Positions 30,092-39,481 of a stretch of DNA of 64,000 nt are shown one piece after another. The stretch lies in the NCBI RefSeq assembly GCF_026343115.1, contig NZ_JAPEMC010000001.1, forward strand, positions 4,669,501 through 4,733,500, given 5' to 3'. A model generated the notes under the pieces. The model saw nothing but the letters and a program-made list of their open reading frames with translations. It was not told the origin of the DNA and did not search any database. A program made the translations under genes and the position numbers. Each line of letters begins with the position of its first letter. The stretch's first letter is position 1. Origin of the DNA: Streptomyces sp. NBC_00102. GTDB lineage: Bacteria; Actinomycetota; Actinomycetes; Streptomycetales; Streptomycetaceae.

Positions 30092-32770
30092 CTACCGCAC
30101 CCCCAGCTCCGCGATCCCCGCCGGCCGTGCCGGGTCCGCCGAGACCACCGTCACCCGGACCTCCCGGGCCGGCGCGCCCGGTACGAACGGGTGCCAGGAG
30201 CGGCCGTCGGCCGAGGTCTCCACGGTGTGGGCGGCGGGCGGTACGGCGCTCCAGACCGGTTCCACCGAGGTGATCCGCAGTGTCCGGTCCAGCCGGACCG
30301 TCAGGGTGCCGGTGGCCCCGTCCGGGGACCAGGCGGTGGCGGGGGAGCCGTCCACCGCCGCCTCGGCGTAGAGCCCGGGCGCCTCGGAGTCGGCCGAGGC
30401 CGGGCGGCAGCGGGCCACGTCGCCGGTGGGAGCGGGACCAGTGCGGAGGGTGGGAGCGGGACCAGGGCGGAGGGTGGGAATGAGATCGGGGCGGCGGGTC
30501 GGCAGCACCAGGGTGCTGGTCAGACGCCGGGGCCCGGCCGGGGTGTCGACGGTGAACGGCGCGCCCGACACCAGCCGCACCGTGGTGGTGGCGGGCCCGA
30601 GCGCGATGTCGTAGGTACGTCCCCGGTACCGCAGTCCCTTCAGGGTGACGCCCGCGCGCAGCTGGGGCGGCAGCACGGGGTCGAGCCGGATTCCGTCCTC
30701 GCGGAGCCGCAGCCCGGTCAGGCCGTGGGTGAAGACCTGGAGGAATCCGCCCTTGCCGGTGAGGAAGTCCTCGGCGGGGAAGCCCGACAGCGGGTCCTCG
30801 GCGCCCGCCTTCGCGCCGCGTGCCTCGGAGAAGAGCCCGAACGGGCCGCGCATGAACGGCCGTACGGAACGCTGGAGGTAGGTGTACGCGGCGCACCCCG
30901 GCTCCCCGATGGCGGCGGCGTCGATCGCGTGCACCGAGTCCGTCATGGCCGGGCCGTCCGGATCGGTGCGGGCGGCGTAGAAGTTGAGGGTCGCGGCTGC
31001 GGCACCGGGCTCCATGGGCCACTCCAGCGGGTACGTCAGCAGCACGGTGTCCGCCTGCTTGATGGTCGAGCCGTCGTACCCCGCGTACTGGAGGTAGATC
31101 CGGCGCTCCGGGTCGTACGGGATGCGCAACCCGTCCGCCACCCGCTGCCAGGCGGCGGGGGCCGGGCGGCCGAGGAGCGCCGCGGCGCGTACGGCCTCGC
31201 GCAGGGCGGTCGCCGCGACCGCGTTGGTGAAGACCCCGTCGGTGACGCCGTTGCTGTACTCGTCGGGACCTGCGACGTTCACGACCGACCAGCTGCCGTC
31301 CGCGTTCGGGGTGGCCCGGGAGGCCCAGAAGTCGGCGATCCCGGAGAGCAGCGGCCAGCCGCGCTCCGCCAGCCACGTGCGGTCGCCGGTGGCCAGCCAG
31401 TACTGCCACACGGCGAGCGCCACATCGCCCTGGAGGTGGTTCTGGGTGAGGCAGTGCGGCGGGTCCCAGCTCTGGCACTCGGAGTCCAGCCGGCCCTGGC
31501 TCGCGCTGGTCCACGGGTAGAACAGCCCGTCGTACCCGAGTTTCTCCGCGTTGGCGCGGGCCGCGTCCCGGGTGCGGTAGCGGTACTCCACGACCGTGCG
31601 GGCGAGCTCGGGGCGGGTGGCCAGCAGCCCCGGGTACATCCAGGTCTCGGCGTCCCAGAACACCATGCCCGCGTAGTTGTCGCTGGTGGCACCGGCCGGC
31701 GCGATGCTGTCCGAGGCGCCGGGACGGGTGGCGGACAGCAGCCCGTACTGGGCCGCCCGCAGCCACCGCTGGAGGTCCGGGCTGCCCGGCACCAGCACGT
31801 CGGAGGACCAGTCCCGGCGCCAGGCGCCCGCGCTGTCGGCCAGCACCCGCGCCCAGCCGCGTCCGGCGGCCCGCCGGGAGGCCGCGCGCGCCGAGGCGAG
31901 CGGGGCGCGGGAGGTGAGGGCGGTGTCGACGCCGACGTACTTCTCGACGGTGTACGCCCGTCCCGCACGCACCCGCAGCTCGCGGGTGAGCGCCGGGCCC
32001 GGCCGCATGGTCTGGACGACCGCCCCGTCGACCCCGGTGCCGTGCGTGCGGAAGGTCCCGTCGTCCGCCACCGTCATCCGGCGCGCGCCGCGCGCGTCGA
32101 GCCGTCCGGTGACCGCCGCCGTGCCGGTCCACCGGGGCGTCAGCGTCAGCCGTACGGCCCCGGCGTGGACGTCCGAGCGATCCGTCAGCACCTCGTACAC
32201 CAGGTCGGTCGCCCTGCCGTCCGCCGAGGTCCACCGCAGCGAGGTGCGGACGAGGCCGCAGGCGAGGAAGAGGGTCTGGCGGTAGCGCGAGACCCGGCCG
32301 GGCGGAGTGTCCGCGCCGAAGGTCTCACCGCCGACGCGGACGTCGAGCGGGGTCCAGCTCGGCAGCGCCGCGAGCACCTCGCGCCCCTCGGTGGTGCCGG
32401 GCTCGGCCCCGTACAGGCCGGTGACGAACGCCCCGTCGTAGCGCGGGGTGTAGAGCGGCCAGCCGGTCTTCTCCGGGCGGACCGCGTACCCGGCCCCGGC
32501 CGGCGGGACGCGGTGGCCGAGGTAACCGTTGCCGACGTACGGGTCGTACCCCTCGGCCCCGCCGAAGCGGTCCGAGATCAGCTCCCACGGACCGTCGGAA
32601 CGCGCACCCGCAGCGGGATCCGGAGTCCGTGACGCCGAGCAGGAGGGCGGGGCCGGGGAAGCGCCGGGGGTGTGGGCGGACGCCTGGCCCGGCATTACGA
32701 TCATGGTCAGCAGGGCGGTGGTCAGGCAGCCGGCGAGGGGGGTGCGCGCATGTCTCACCCGGACGAACAT
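30092..32770 (-). CDS. secreted GH65-family glycoside hydrolase/phosphorylase with C-terminal binding domain
   Basis: Protein of about 892 residues with a signal peptide (cleavage near QASA-HTPG). An N-terminal beta domain, an (alpha/alpha)6 barrel and the GH65 general-acid motif GPDEYSNGVTDG (Glu504) are seen, with YAGMVFWDAETWMYPGLLA and IKQADTVLLTYPLEW typical of the trehalose/maltose group. About the last 130 residues resemble a discoidin (F5/8-type) carbohydrate-binding domain. Secretion favours hydrolysis, such as acid trehalase, over phosphorolysis. ATG at 32770 starts a basic signal sequence; GTG at 32758 is an alternative. Confidence 0.9.
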   Translation of the reverse strand: MFVRVRHARTPLAGCLTTALLTMIVMPGQASAHTPGASPAPPSCSASRTPDPAAGARSDGPWELISDRFGGAEGYDPYVGNGYLGHRVPPAGAGYAVRPEKTGWPLYTPRYDGAFVTGLYGAEPGTTEGREVLAALPSWTPLDVRVGGETFGADTPPGRVSRYRQTLFLACGLVRTSLRWTSADGRATDLVYEVLTDRSDVHAGAVRLTLTPRWTGTAAVTGRLDARGARRMTVADDGTFRTHGTGVDGAVVQTMRPGPALTRELRVRAGRAYTVEKYVGVDTALTSRAPLASARAASRRAAGRGWARVLADSAGAWRRDWSSDVLVPGSPDLQRWLRAAQYGLLSATRPGASDSIAPAGATSDNYAGMVFWDAETWMYPGLLATRPELARTVVEYRYRTRDAARANAEKLGYDGLFYPWTSASQGRLDSECQSWDPPHCLTQNHLQGDVALAVWQYWLATGDRTWLAERGWPLLSGIADFWASRATPNADGSWSVVNVAGPDEYSNGVTDGVFTNAVAATALREAVRAAALLGRPAPAAWQRVADGLRIPYDPERRIYLQYAGYDGSTIKQADTVLLTYPLEWPMEPGAAAATLNFYAARTDPDGPAMTDSVHAIDAAAIGEPGCAAYTYLQRSVRPFMRGPFGLFSEARGAKAGAEDPLSGFPAEDFLTGKGGFLQVFTHGLTGLRLREDGIRLDPVLPPQLRAGVTLKGLRYRGRTYDIALGPATTTVRLVSGAPFTVDTPAGPRRLTSTLVLPTRRPDLIPTLRPGPAPTLRTGPAPTGDVARCRPASADSEAPGLYAEAAVDGSPATAWSPDGATGTLTVRLDRTLRITSVEPVWSAVPPAAHTVETSADGRSWHPFVPGAPAREVRVTVVSADPARPAGIAELGVR

Positions 32771-32915
32771 AGGGACGCGACGGGCGTACTTCCGGTGCGG
32801 CGCGGCTGAACTCCCGCACGGCAGGCGGACGGCCGAAGGGCCGCCCGCCGGATGGAGCAGCAGCCGCTCCCGGTAACCGGTTCCGGGGCGGACGACGGAG
32901 ACAGGACGTGGACAC

Positions 32916-33401
32916 ATGTCGTATCCGGAGCCGCGGTACACGGACGGCCAGGGCGTCATCAACGCCACCTACCGGCCGGCGGGAACCGCCGCCGAACTGG
33001 CCGCCCCCAACGGCAACCGCACCCACTACCTCGCCAAGGGCACCGCCACACAAGGCGCGTTCGGCCTCTACCGGGTGGACATGACGCCCCGGGCGGGCGG
33101 CCCCGCCACCCATTTCCACCGGGCGATCTCCGAGTCCTTCTTCGTCCTCGGCGGGACTGTGCGGATCTACGACGGGGAGCGCTGGACCGACGCCGGCGAG
33201 GGCGACTTCGTCCACGTCCCGCAGGGCGGACTGCACGGCTTCCGCAACGACTCCGACGCGGACGCCTCGATGCTCCTGCTCTTCGCGCCGGGAGCGCCGC
33301 GCGAGGAGTACTTCGAGAAGGTGGCGGAAGCCGTCCACTGGTCCGAGGAGGAGCGGGCGGAGTTCTTCATCAAGCACGACACCTACTGGGTGGGCGACTG
33401 A
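32916..33401 (+). CDS. cupin-domain protein
   Basis: Protein of 161 residues with one cupin barrel: motif 1 PATHFHRAISESFFVLGG and motif 2 GDFVHVPQGGLHGFRN supply the usual His/Glu metal ligands. Likely a quercetin dioxygenase-like or small binding protein; reaction unknown. The gene ends 7 bases before the convergent threonine synthase-like gene. It is divergent from the GH65 gene, with 145 bases between. Confidence 0.9.
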   Translation: MSYPEPRYTDGQGVINATYRPAGTAAELAAPNGNRTHYLAKGTATQGAFGLYRVDMTPRAGGPATHFHRAISESFFVLGGTVRIYDGERWTDAGEGDFVHVPQGGLHGFRNDSDADASMLLLFAPGAPREEYFEKVAEAVHWSEEERAEFFIKHDTYWVGD

Positions 33402-33408
33402 GAGCCGG

Positions 33409-34536
33409 TCACGCGGCCATCCCCGTCTTGAGCCCCGCCCCGCACACCGGGACCACGATGCTGCCCTCCGTCCACCCGCCGACCGCCGCCCAGCAGGCCG
33501 CCGCCGTCGTCTCCGCGTAGAGCCCGCGGCGGGCCAGGTCCCGCTGGGCCTCGCGGAGTTCGTCCTCCGTCACGGTGAGGAAGGTGCCGCCGGACTCGCG
33601 TACGGCGGCCAGGATCTGCGCCGCGCGCGGCGGGTCCGCGATGGCGATGCCCTCGGCGAGCGTCGGCGCCGGGGCCGCCGGATGCCGCAGGGAGGCCGCA
33701 CCGGCGCGGAAGGCGGCGGCGAGCGGGGAGACCGCCTCGGCCTGGACGGCGATCAGGGCGGGGCGCCGCTCGATGAGCCCCTGCGCGAGGAGTTCGGCGG
33801 TGGCGAGGGCGGCGCCGAGCAGCAGGGTGCCGTTGCCCACCGGTACGGCCAGCGCGTCCGGGAGCCGGCCGCCGAGGTCCTCCCAGAGTTCGTACACGTA
33901 CGTCTTGGTGCCGTGCAGGAAGTACGGGTTGAAGACGTGCGAGGCGTAGAAGGTGCCCGGTTCGCCGGCGGCGGCGCGGGCCGCGAGCGCGGTCGCCGTC
34001 CGGTCGCCGGGGACGATCTCCAGCCGGGCGCCGTGGGCCCGGATCTGCTCGGTCTTCTTGGTGGAGGTGCCCTCGGGGACGTACACCGTGCAGGGCAGTC
34101 CGGCGCGGGCGCAGTAGGCGGCGACGGAGGTGCCCGCGTTGCCGCTGCTGTCCGCGACGACCCGGGCCGGGCCGAGGCGGCGCGCGAGTTCGGCCAGCAT
34201 CACCGCGCCCCGGTCCTTGAAGGAGAGCGTCGGCATGAGGTGGTCCAGCTTCGCCGAGACGGTGCCGGTGAGCTCGACCAGCGGGGTACGCCCCTCCCCG
34301 AGTGAGACGGCGGGGTCCGCGAGCGGCAGCGCCTCCCGGTAACGCCACAGGGAGTTGACGCGCCGGGCGAGGGCGTCCCGGTCGAGCGGCCCCGAGGGGG
34401 TGAAGTCGAGGTCCCAGGGACCGCCGCACCGCGGGCAGCACCAGCCGGTGCCGGCGGCCTCGGCCCGGGTCCCGTCCAACGGGCAGCGGTACGGCGGCAG
34501 CGGCGGGGGCAGGGGCGCGGTCACGGGCATGGGCAT
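33409..34536 (-). CDS. threonine synthase-like PLP enzyme
   Basis: Fold type II PLP-dependent enzyme of about 375 residues. A small N-terminal zinc-ribbon segment (Cys18, Cys33/34, Cys37 in GWCCPRCGG) precedes the core with the PLP lysine Lys107 in PTLSFKDRGAVM and the phosphate loop SSGNAGTSVA. PVGNGTLLLG is the second PLP loop. The zinc ribbon plus the SFKDRG motif place it with threonine synthases, but it may be a paralogue with other function, since it stands outside a hom-thrB context. ATG at 34536; ATG at 34530 is possible. Confidence 0.88.
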   Translation of the reverse strand: MPMPVTAPLPPPLPPYRCPLDGTRAEAAGTGWCCPRCGGPWDLDFTPSGPLDRDALARRVNSLWRYREALPLADPAVSLGEGRTPLVELTGTVSAKLDHLMPTLSFKDRGAVMLAELARRLGPARVVADSSGNAGTSVAAYCARAGLPCTVYVPEGTSTKKTEQIRAHGARLEIVPGDRTATALAARAAAGEPGTFYASHVFNPYFLHGTKTYVYELWEDLGGRLPDALAVPVGNGTLLLGAALATAELLAQGLIERRPALIAVQAEAVSPLAAAFRAGAASLRHPAAPAPTLAEGIAIADPPRAAQILAAVRESGGTFLTVTEDELREAQRDLARRGLYAETTAAACWAAVGGWTEGSIVVPVCGAGLKTGMAA

Positions 34537-34883
34537 GGGGCCATCCTGCCAGCCGGTTGGAGGGCGGCCCGGGGGCGTCCCGGCCGGAAAGAGGCGGTGC
34601 CGTCCGGGGGCCGCGCACGTTCCGCACACGGCGTCGCGGGCGACGGGCCCGGGTACGCCGGGGCTCTTCCGAGGGGAGGCACGTGTCACTTCGTGCGGCC
34701 CATGGGGCTTGCGGGGGGCGCCGAGTGGGCAGAGAACGGCCGGAAGAGCTGTGGTGATGGCAGTCCCGGTATGCGTCGAGCACCCCCGAATCACCACTTC
34801 GAGTGAAACTCTGGCCATTGCTTGTCTTGTGCCACTCACGGTTGCGACCCTGTTGCGGTCTGTCAACTTGTTGGGAGTGGCCA
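34537..34883. other. 347-base divergent promoter region
   Basis: Between the threonine synthase-like gene and the GntR gene. GC content falls near 34780-34875, a likely promoter and operator region for the GntR gene. GAGTGG...CCACTC-type complementary pieces occur (GCCACTC near 34832, GAGTGGCC near 34876), but no strong palindrome was found. Confidence 0.4.
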
Positions 34884-35636
34884 GTGACGTTCGGTGAGCA
34901 GCCCGCCTATCTGCGCGTGGCGAGCGATCTGCGGGAGAAGATCGTCAAGGGTGCGCTGCCGCCCCATACCCGTCTGCCGTCCCAGGCGCGCATCCGCGAG
35001 GAGTACGGCGTCTCGGACACCGTCGCTCTGGAGGCCCGGAAGGTCCTCATGGCCGAGGGGCTGGTGGAGGGTCGCTCAGGCTCCGGCACGTACGTCCGGG
35101 CGCGACCGGTGCCGCGCAGGATCGCCAGATCGGGCTACCGCCCGGGGATCGGGGCGAGCCCGTTCCGCCAGGAGCAGAGCGCGGAGGGCGTCCGCGGCAC
35201 CTGGGAGTCACGGAGCGAACAGGAGGAGGCCGGCCCCGAGGTCGCCGCGCGCCTCGGCATCCAGCCGGGGGACCGGGTGATGCGCACCCGGTACGTCTTC
35301 CGGGACGCGGGCGAGCCGATGATGCTCTCGACCTCCTGGGAGCCGCTCTCGGTCACCGGGCGGACCCCGGTGATGCTCCCCGAGGAAGGGCCGCTGGGCG
35401 GCTGCGGGGTGGTCGACCGCATGGCGGCGATCGACATCGTGGTGGACAACGTGACCGAGGAGGTCGGCGCCCGCCCGGGCCTCGCCGACGAACTCGGCGA
35501 CCTCGGCGGGGTGCCGGGCCACGTGGTCATGGTCATCGCGCGCACCTACTACGCGGGCGGGCAGGCGGTCGAGACCGCCGACGTGGTCGTCCCCGCCGAC
35601 CGCTACCGCGTCGCCTACCACCTGCCCGTCAAGTAG
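34884..35636 (+). CDS. GntR-family transcriptional regulator (HutC/UTRA type)
   Basis: Regulator of 250 residues: N-terminal winged helix (about 4-75, PAYLRVASDLREKIVKGALP, PSQARIREEYGVSDTVALEA) and a C-terminal UTRA ligand-binding domain (about 95-245, with GDRVMRTRYVFRDAGEPMML and VVVPADRYRVAYHLPV). GTG at 34884 has GGGAG six bases upstream. Ligand unknown. It stands alone on the plus strand, ahead of the NCS1 permease gene with 291 bases between, so the permease could be a target (inference). Confidence 0.93.
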   Translation: MTFGEQPAYLRVASDLREKIVKGALPPHTRLPSQARIREEYGVSDTVALEARKVLMAEGLVEGRSGSGTYVRARPVPRRIARSGYRPGIGASPFRQEQSAEGVRGTWESRSEQEEAGPEVAARLGIQPGDRVMRTRYVFRDAGEPMMLSTSWEPLSVTGRTPVMLPEEGPLGGCGVVDRMAAIDIVVDNVTEEVGARPGLADELGDLGGVPGHVVMVIARTYYAGGQAVETADVVVPADRYRVAYHLPVK

Positions 35637-35927
35637 CCGCCGGACCGCCCGCCCGTGAGCCGCCGACCGGTCCGCCGGACCGCCTGCCGAGGAGCCGCCG
35701 ACCGGTCCCGCGCACACGCCGCCGGTCGGCCCGTTACCGCCCGCGACGCGAGCCGTCGCGGGCGGCCGACCGCTGGGCGGTGCGGTGTGTCCGAGGCGGG
35801 AGACGCAGACGTAACCCCCCGTCGGCCGCCGTAACGCCGGGGCAATGCCCGCGGCCTGCGGCTTGTCATGTTCAGCTCCTACCTTCCTCTCCGTTGCCGC
35901 ACCGACGGACCGAGGGACGGGACCCCC

Positions 35928-37706
35928 ATGACGGACATCGCACCGCCCACCACGGCCGGGACGACGCAGTCCCCGCCGCAGCCCGACCGCCGGCCGTCCG
36001 GGGGCGCCGGCCCCGACGGGCCGGCCCGCAGCTACGCGGCGCTCGCCGCCGACGAGAGCCGCGAGGACTACTCGCTGCGCTATGCCCCGCACTCCTTCCG
36101 CCGCTGGTCGCCCGGGACGGTCGCGGGTACCGCGCTCGGCGGCATCGCCTACCTCGCGGACTTCGCGATCGGCGCGTCGATCGTCTTCACCTACGGCTTC
36201 ACCAGCGGTTTCGCGTCGATCCTGACCGCCGCCACGATCATCTTCGTCACCGGCATCCCCATCGCCCGGGCCTGCGCGAAGTACGGCCTGGACATGGACC
36301 TGGTCACCCGGGGCGCGGGCTTCGGCTACTTCGGCTCGACGCTGACCTCGCTCATCTACGCGTCGTTCACGTTCATCTTCTTCGCGCTCGAAGGCTCGAT
36401 CATGGCGCAGGCCATGCACCAGGCGATCGGGCTCCCGGTCCAGCTCGGCTATCTCCTCACCACGCTGATCGTGATCCCGATCGTGTTCCGGGGCATGGGC
36501 GCGCTCGCCAAGGTGCAGGCGTGGACCCAGCCGGTCTGGATCATCGGCATGATCCTGCCGTTCCTGGTGCTCGCCTTCGAAGCCCCGGACGCCTGGGGCT
36601 CGTTCAGTTCCTTCGGCGGTACGGAGGGGGCCGGTGCGGGCTTCCACTGGCTCGGGTTCGGTCTGGGTACGGGGGTGGCGCTCTCGCTGATCGCGCAGAT
36701 CGGCGAGCAGGCGGACTATCTGCGCTTCATGCCGGCGAAGACCGAGGGGAACAAGCGCCGCTGGAACCTCGCGGTGCTGGCCGCCGGGCCCGGCTGGGTG
36801 ATCATCGGCGCCGCCAAGCAGCTCGGCGGCGCGTTCCTCGCCTTCGTCGCGCTGGAGGCGGTCGGCAAGACGCACGCGCTGGAGCCGATCGCCCCGCAGA
36901 TCGAGGCGCTGAAGCCGTGGCTCGGCGGATTCGCCCTGCCGGCCGCGGCGATCTTCGTCATCGTCTCCCAGGTCAAGATCAACGTGACGAACGCCTACAG
37001 CGGCTCGCTCTCCTGGTCGAACTTCTTCTCCCGCGTCACCCACCGGCACCCCGGCCGGGTCTGGTACATCTTCCTCAACCTCGCCATCGCGCTGACGCTG
37101 ATGGAGATGAACATGTTCGCGGCCCTCAACAAGCTGCTGGGGTTCTACTCCAACGTCGGCATCGCCTGGATCGCCGCCGTCGCCGCCGACCTGGTCATCA
37201 ACAAGCGGATCGGGCTCAGCCCGCCGTACATCGAGTTCAAGCGCGCGTACCTCTACGCGGTGAACCCGGCCGGGTTCGGTTCCATGGTGATCGCCTCGAC
37301 CGTCTCGATCCTGGCATTTTTCGGCCTCTTCGGTGATTACGCGGAAGCCTTCTCGACCTTCATCGCCGCCGGGCTCGCGGTGACCCTCTGCCCGCTCATC
37401 GCCTGGGCGACGAGGGGCAAGTACTACCTGGCCCGGCCCAATCCGGTGAACGGGCCGGACGTGGTGGTCGATGACATCACCGCCACCCACACCTGCGCGG
37501 TCTGCGACACGGCGTACGAGCTGCCGGACATCGCCGACTGCCCCGCCCACGCGGGTCCCGTCTGCTCGCTCTGCTGCTCGCTGGACGCCACCTGCGGCGA
37601 CGTCTGCCGGAAGGCGCCCGCCGCCGGACCGGTGCTGATGCCGCTGCCCACGGTGCCGCCGGCCGGTTCCGCAGCGGCCGCCGGAGGGGGCTCGCGGCTG
37701 GTGTGA
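35928..37706 (+). CDS. NCS1-type (purine-cytosine) permease with cysteine-rich C-terminal domain
   Basis: Protein of 592 residues with about 12 hydrophobic segments between residues 65 and 495. The loops YLRFMPAKTE and QVKINVTNAYSGSLSWSNFF are typical of NCS1/cytosine permeases. The C-terminal tail (523-560) has eight cysteines, TCAVC, DC, VCSLCC, TCGDVC, and looks like a metal-binding or redox module. As recalled, the same tail links a permease to a histidine kinase in sensor proteins; here the protein stops after it. ATG at 35928 precedes the cytoplasmic N-terminus. A hairpin follows. Confidence 0.88.
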   Translation: MTDIAPPTTAGTTQSPPQPDRRPSGGAGPDGPARSYAALAADESREDYSLRYAPHSFRRWSPGTVAGTALGGIAYLADFAIGASIVFTYGFTSGFASILTAATIIFVTGIPIARACAKYGLDMDLVTRGAGFGYFGSTLTSLIYASFTFIFFALEGSIMAQAMHQAIGLPVQLGYLLTTLIVIPIVFRGMGALAKVQAWTQPVWIIGMILPFLVLAFEAPDAWGSFSSFGGTEGAGAGFHWLGFGLGTGVALSLIAQIGEQADYLRFMPAKTEGNKRRWNLAVLAAGPGWVIIGAAKQLGGAFLAFVALEAVGKTHALEPIAPQIEALKPWLGGFALPAAAIFVIVSQVKINVTNAYSGSLSWSNFFSRVTHRHPGRVWYIFLNLAIALTLMEMNMFAALNKLLGFYSNVGIAWIAAVAADLVINKRIGLSPPYIEFKRAYLYAVNPAGFGSMVIASTVSILAFFGLFGDYAEAFSTFIAAGLAVTLCPLIAWATRGKYYLARPNPVNGPDVVVDDITATHTCAVCDTAYELPDIADCPAHAGPVCSLCCSLDATCGDVCRKAPAAGPVLMPLPTVPPAGSAAAAGGGSRLV

Positions 37707-37748
37707 GAGGCCTCCGCCCGGCGCGGTAGGGTCCCGTTCTCCGCTGTG

Positions 37749-37774
37749 GGGGCGCATCCGGACGGATGCGCCCC
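37749..37774 (+). terminator. terminator downstream of permease gene
   Basis: 12-base inverted repeat (37749-37760 and 37763-37774) with minimal loop, 43 bases after the stop. Confidence 0.75.
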
Positions 37775-37931
37775 GTGTATGGCCGGTTCCGTATCCCTTT
37801 GTGTGATTCCGCATTCGCTGAGTGAAGGTCAGGCGTACGCTCCGGCATATGCGCACAGCGATTTCCTGGGGATCGTCCTATGAGATGTGCAGACCGGTGG
37901 GGAGAGGGGCAGCATGCTCGGGAGGAGCACG

Positions 37932-38114
37932 ATGAGTGACAGCGCAGCTGTCCTCCCGTGGCTGGTGATACGGCAGGACATCAACGGCAGTACGTACCGC
38001 GTCGGCCGATACGCCACGCAGGAAGAGGCGCAGAAGGTCGCCGACGGGTTCGACACCAGGGAGCACCAGCAGCTCTACTGGGTCGAACGCGCGGGTGAGA
38101 CCGCCCGCCCCTGA
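37932..38114 (+). CDS. small SPOR-like protein
   Basis: Protein of 60 residues, VLPWLVIRQDINGSTYRVGR then YATQEEAQKVADGFD and QQLYWVER, resembling a minimal SPOR-type fold seen in many Streptomyces genomes. ATG at 37932 has GGAGGAG well placed; an in-frame ATG at 37914 lacks one. No signal or membrane segment, so peptidoglycan binding is doubtful. Function unknown. Confidence 0.85.
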   Translation: MSDSAAVLPWLVIRQDINGSTYRVGRYATQEEAQKVADGFDTREHQQLYWVERAGETARP

Positions 38115-38127
38115 ACGACCCGCGTCC

Positions 38128-38171
38128 CGACGGCCGGACACCCTCCCTGACCAGGGGGTGCCCGGCCGTCG
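38128..38171 (+). terminator. terminator downstream of SPOR-like gene
   Basis: Near-perfect inverted repeat (CGACGGCCGG on the left, CCGGCCGTCG on the right) with inner ACACC/GGTG-type pairing; one mismatch in the stem. Confidence 0.7.
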
Positions 38172-38321
38172 TCGTACCCCCGTCGGTGCCGCGGCGGCTC
38201 GGCGCGCGGCCCTCACGCATCCGCGCCGGCGTGCGCCCCCGGGCTCGGAACGTGCCGCCGCGCGAAGGTAAGGTCCGGCCTGACCGGCCTGACAGCCAGG
38301 CCGGGGAACGAAGGCGGAGCG

Positions 38322-38723
38322 ATGCCGGCCCTGATCGACACGGTGGCGTGGGTACGAGTGGAGAGCGGCAGGATTCTCTGCGCGCGGTCGAAGGGGAAGG
38401 ACGTCTTCTACATCCCCGGCGGCAAACGTGAGGCGGGGGAGAGCGACCTCCAGACCCTGCTGCGCGAGGTCGAGGAGGAGCTGGCGGTGACCCTCGACCC
38501 GGCGACCGTCGTGCACGCGGGCGTCTACGAGGCGCAGGCGCACGGGCACGCGGACGGCGTGGTGGTGCGGATGAGCTGCTACTACGGCGACTGCGAGGGC
38601 ACCCCGGTGGCGAGCAACGAGATCGACGAGGTGGCCTGGTTCACCTACGCGGACCGGCCGCTCGTCGCCCCGGTCGACCAAGTGCTCTTCGACGACCTCC
38701 ACGCGGCCGGTGTGCTGGCCTGA
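38322..38723 (+). CDS. NUDIX hydrolase
   Basis: Protein of 133 residues with the NUDIX box GGKREAGESDLQTLLREVEE followed by EL (G-x5-E-x7-RE-x2-EE-x-L). Cleaves nucleoside diphosphate-linked compounds with metal; the substrate cannot be assigned. ATG at 38322 with GGAG upstream (GGCGGAGCG). Monocistronic, between the SPOR-like gene and an ATP-binding regulator. Confidence 0.92.
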   Translation: MPALIDTVAWVRVESGRILCARSKGKDVFYIPGGKREAGESDLQTLLREVEEELAVTLDPATVVHAGVYEAQAHGHADGVVVRMSCYYGDCEGTPVASNEIDEVAWFTYADRPLVAPVDQVLFDDLHAAGVLA

Positions 38724-38883
38724 GCCGCCGGGCCGGGCTCCTTCCCGCGGCGGGCCGAAACGGTGCCCCGTGCACCCGTACGACCTATTGGGCGCGATCA
38801 GTGGTAATTCATCACTTATCGCGGGTATGTCGGGTACATCCATGTTGACCCTCGCGTGACGCATCCGCTGTCGGCCCCGGGAA

Positions 38884-39324
38884 GTGATCGGCGTGATCGA
38901 TACCGAAGGCGGCAGCGCCGAGTGGTCCTTCCCGGCGGAGCCGGGCTCCGTGCGCGGCGCGCGGAACGCGGTCCGCGAGACGCTGCGGGCCTGGGACCTG
39001 GGCCCGCCGGTCATCGATCTCACGGTGCTCCTCGTCAGCGAGCTGGTGACCAACTCGCTCCGCCACGCCACCGGCCCCATCGGGGTGCGCCTGGCCAGAC
39101 CCGGCGGCACCCCCGCGGACGCGCCCGACGCCGCTGCGGACGGGCACGGTCTGCTGGTGGAAGTCTCCGATCCGCTTCCGGATCTCCCCACCCGGCGCAC
39201 GGCCGGCCCCGACGACGAAGGCGGCCGCGGACTCCAGCTGGTGGCCTGTTCCGCACACCGCTGGGGAACCCGCACAGGAAAGAGTGGCAAGACGGTGTGG
39301 TTCGAGCTGCCTCTGTCTGGTTAG
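38884..39324 (+). CDS. ATP-binding anti-sigma-factor-type protein (HATPase)
   Basis: Stand-alone HATPase_c protein of about 146 residues resembling RsbW-type kinases. N-box VLLVSELVTNSLRHA and G-box DDEGGRGLQLVAC are present, and the C-terminus GKTVWFELPL matches the HATPase domain fused in the adjacent large PP2C protein. GTG at 38884; GTG at 38893 is an alternative, and neither has a strong ribosome site. It lies 157 bases upstream of the PAS/GAF/PP2C gene on the same strand, so a shared pathway is likely. Confidence 0.88.
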   Translation: MIGVIDTEGGSAEWSFPAEPGSVRGARNAVRETLRAWDLGPPVIDLTVLLVSELVTNSLRHATGPIGVRLARPGGTPADAPDAAADGHGLLVEVSDPLPDLPTRRTAGPDDEGGRGLQLVACSAHRWGTRTGKSGKTVWFELPLSG

Positions 39325-39481
39325 GAGTGGAGGGGGACGCACAGCGATCACCTGAGGTCGGGGCCGCCGACGAGAAGGACTGAGACCTTGCTGTGATCGT
39401 GAACGCCGTGCCGGGAGTGGTCGTAGTGCTGAATACTGCGCACAGGACCGGTCCGGTGTGTGAGCTGGAGGGGACGGTCGC

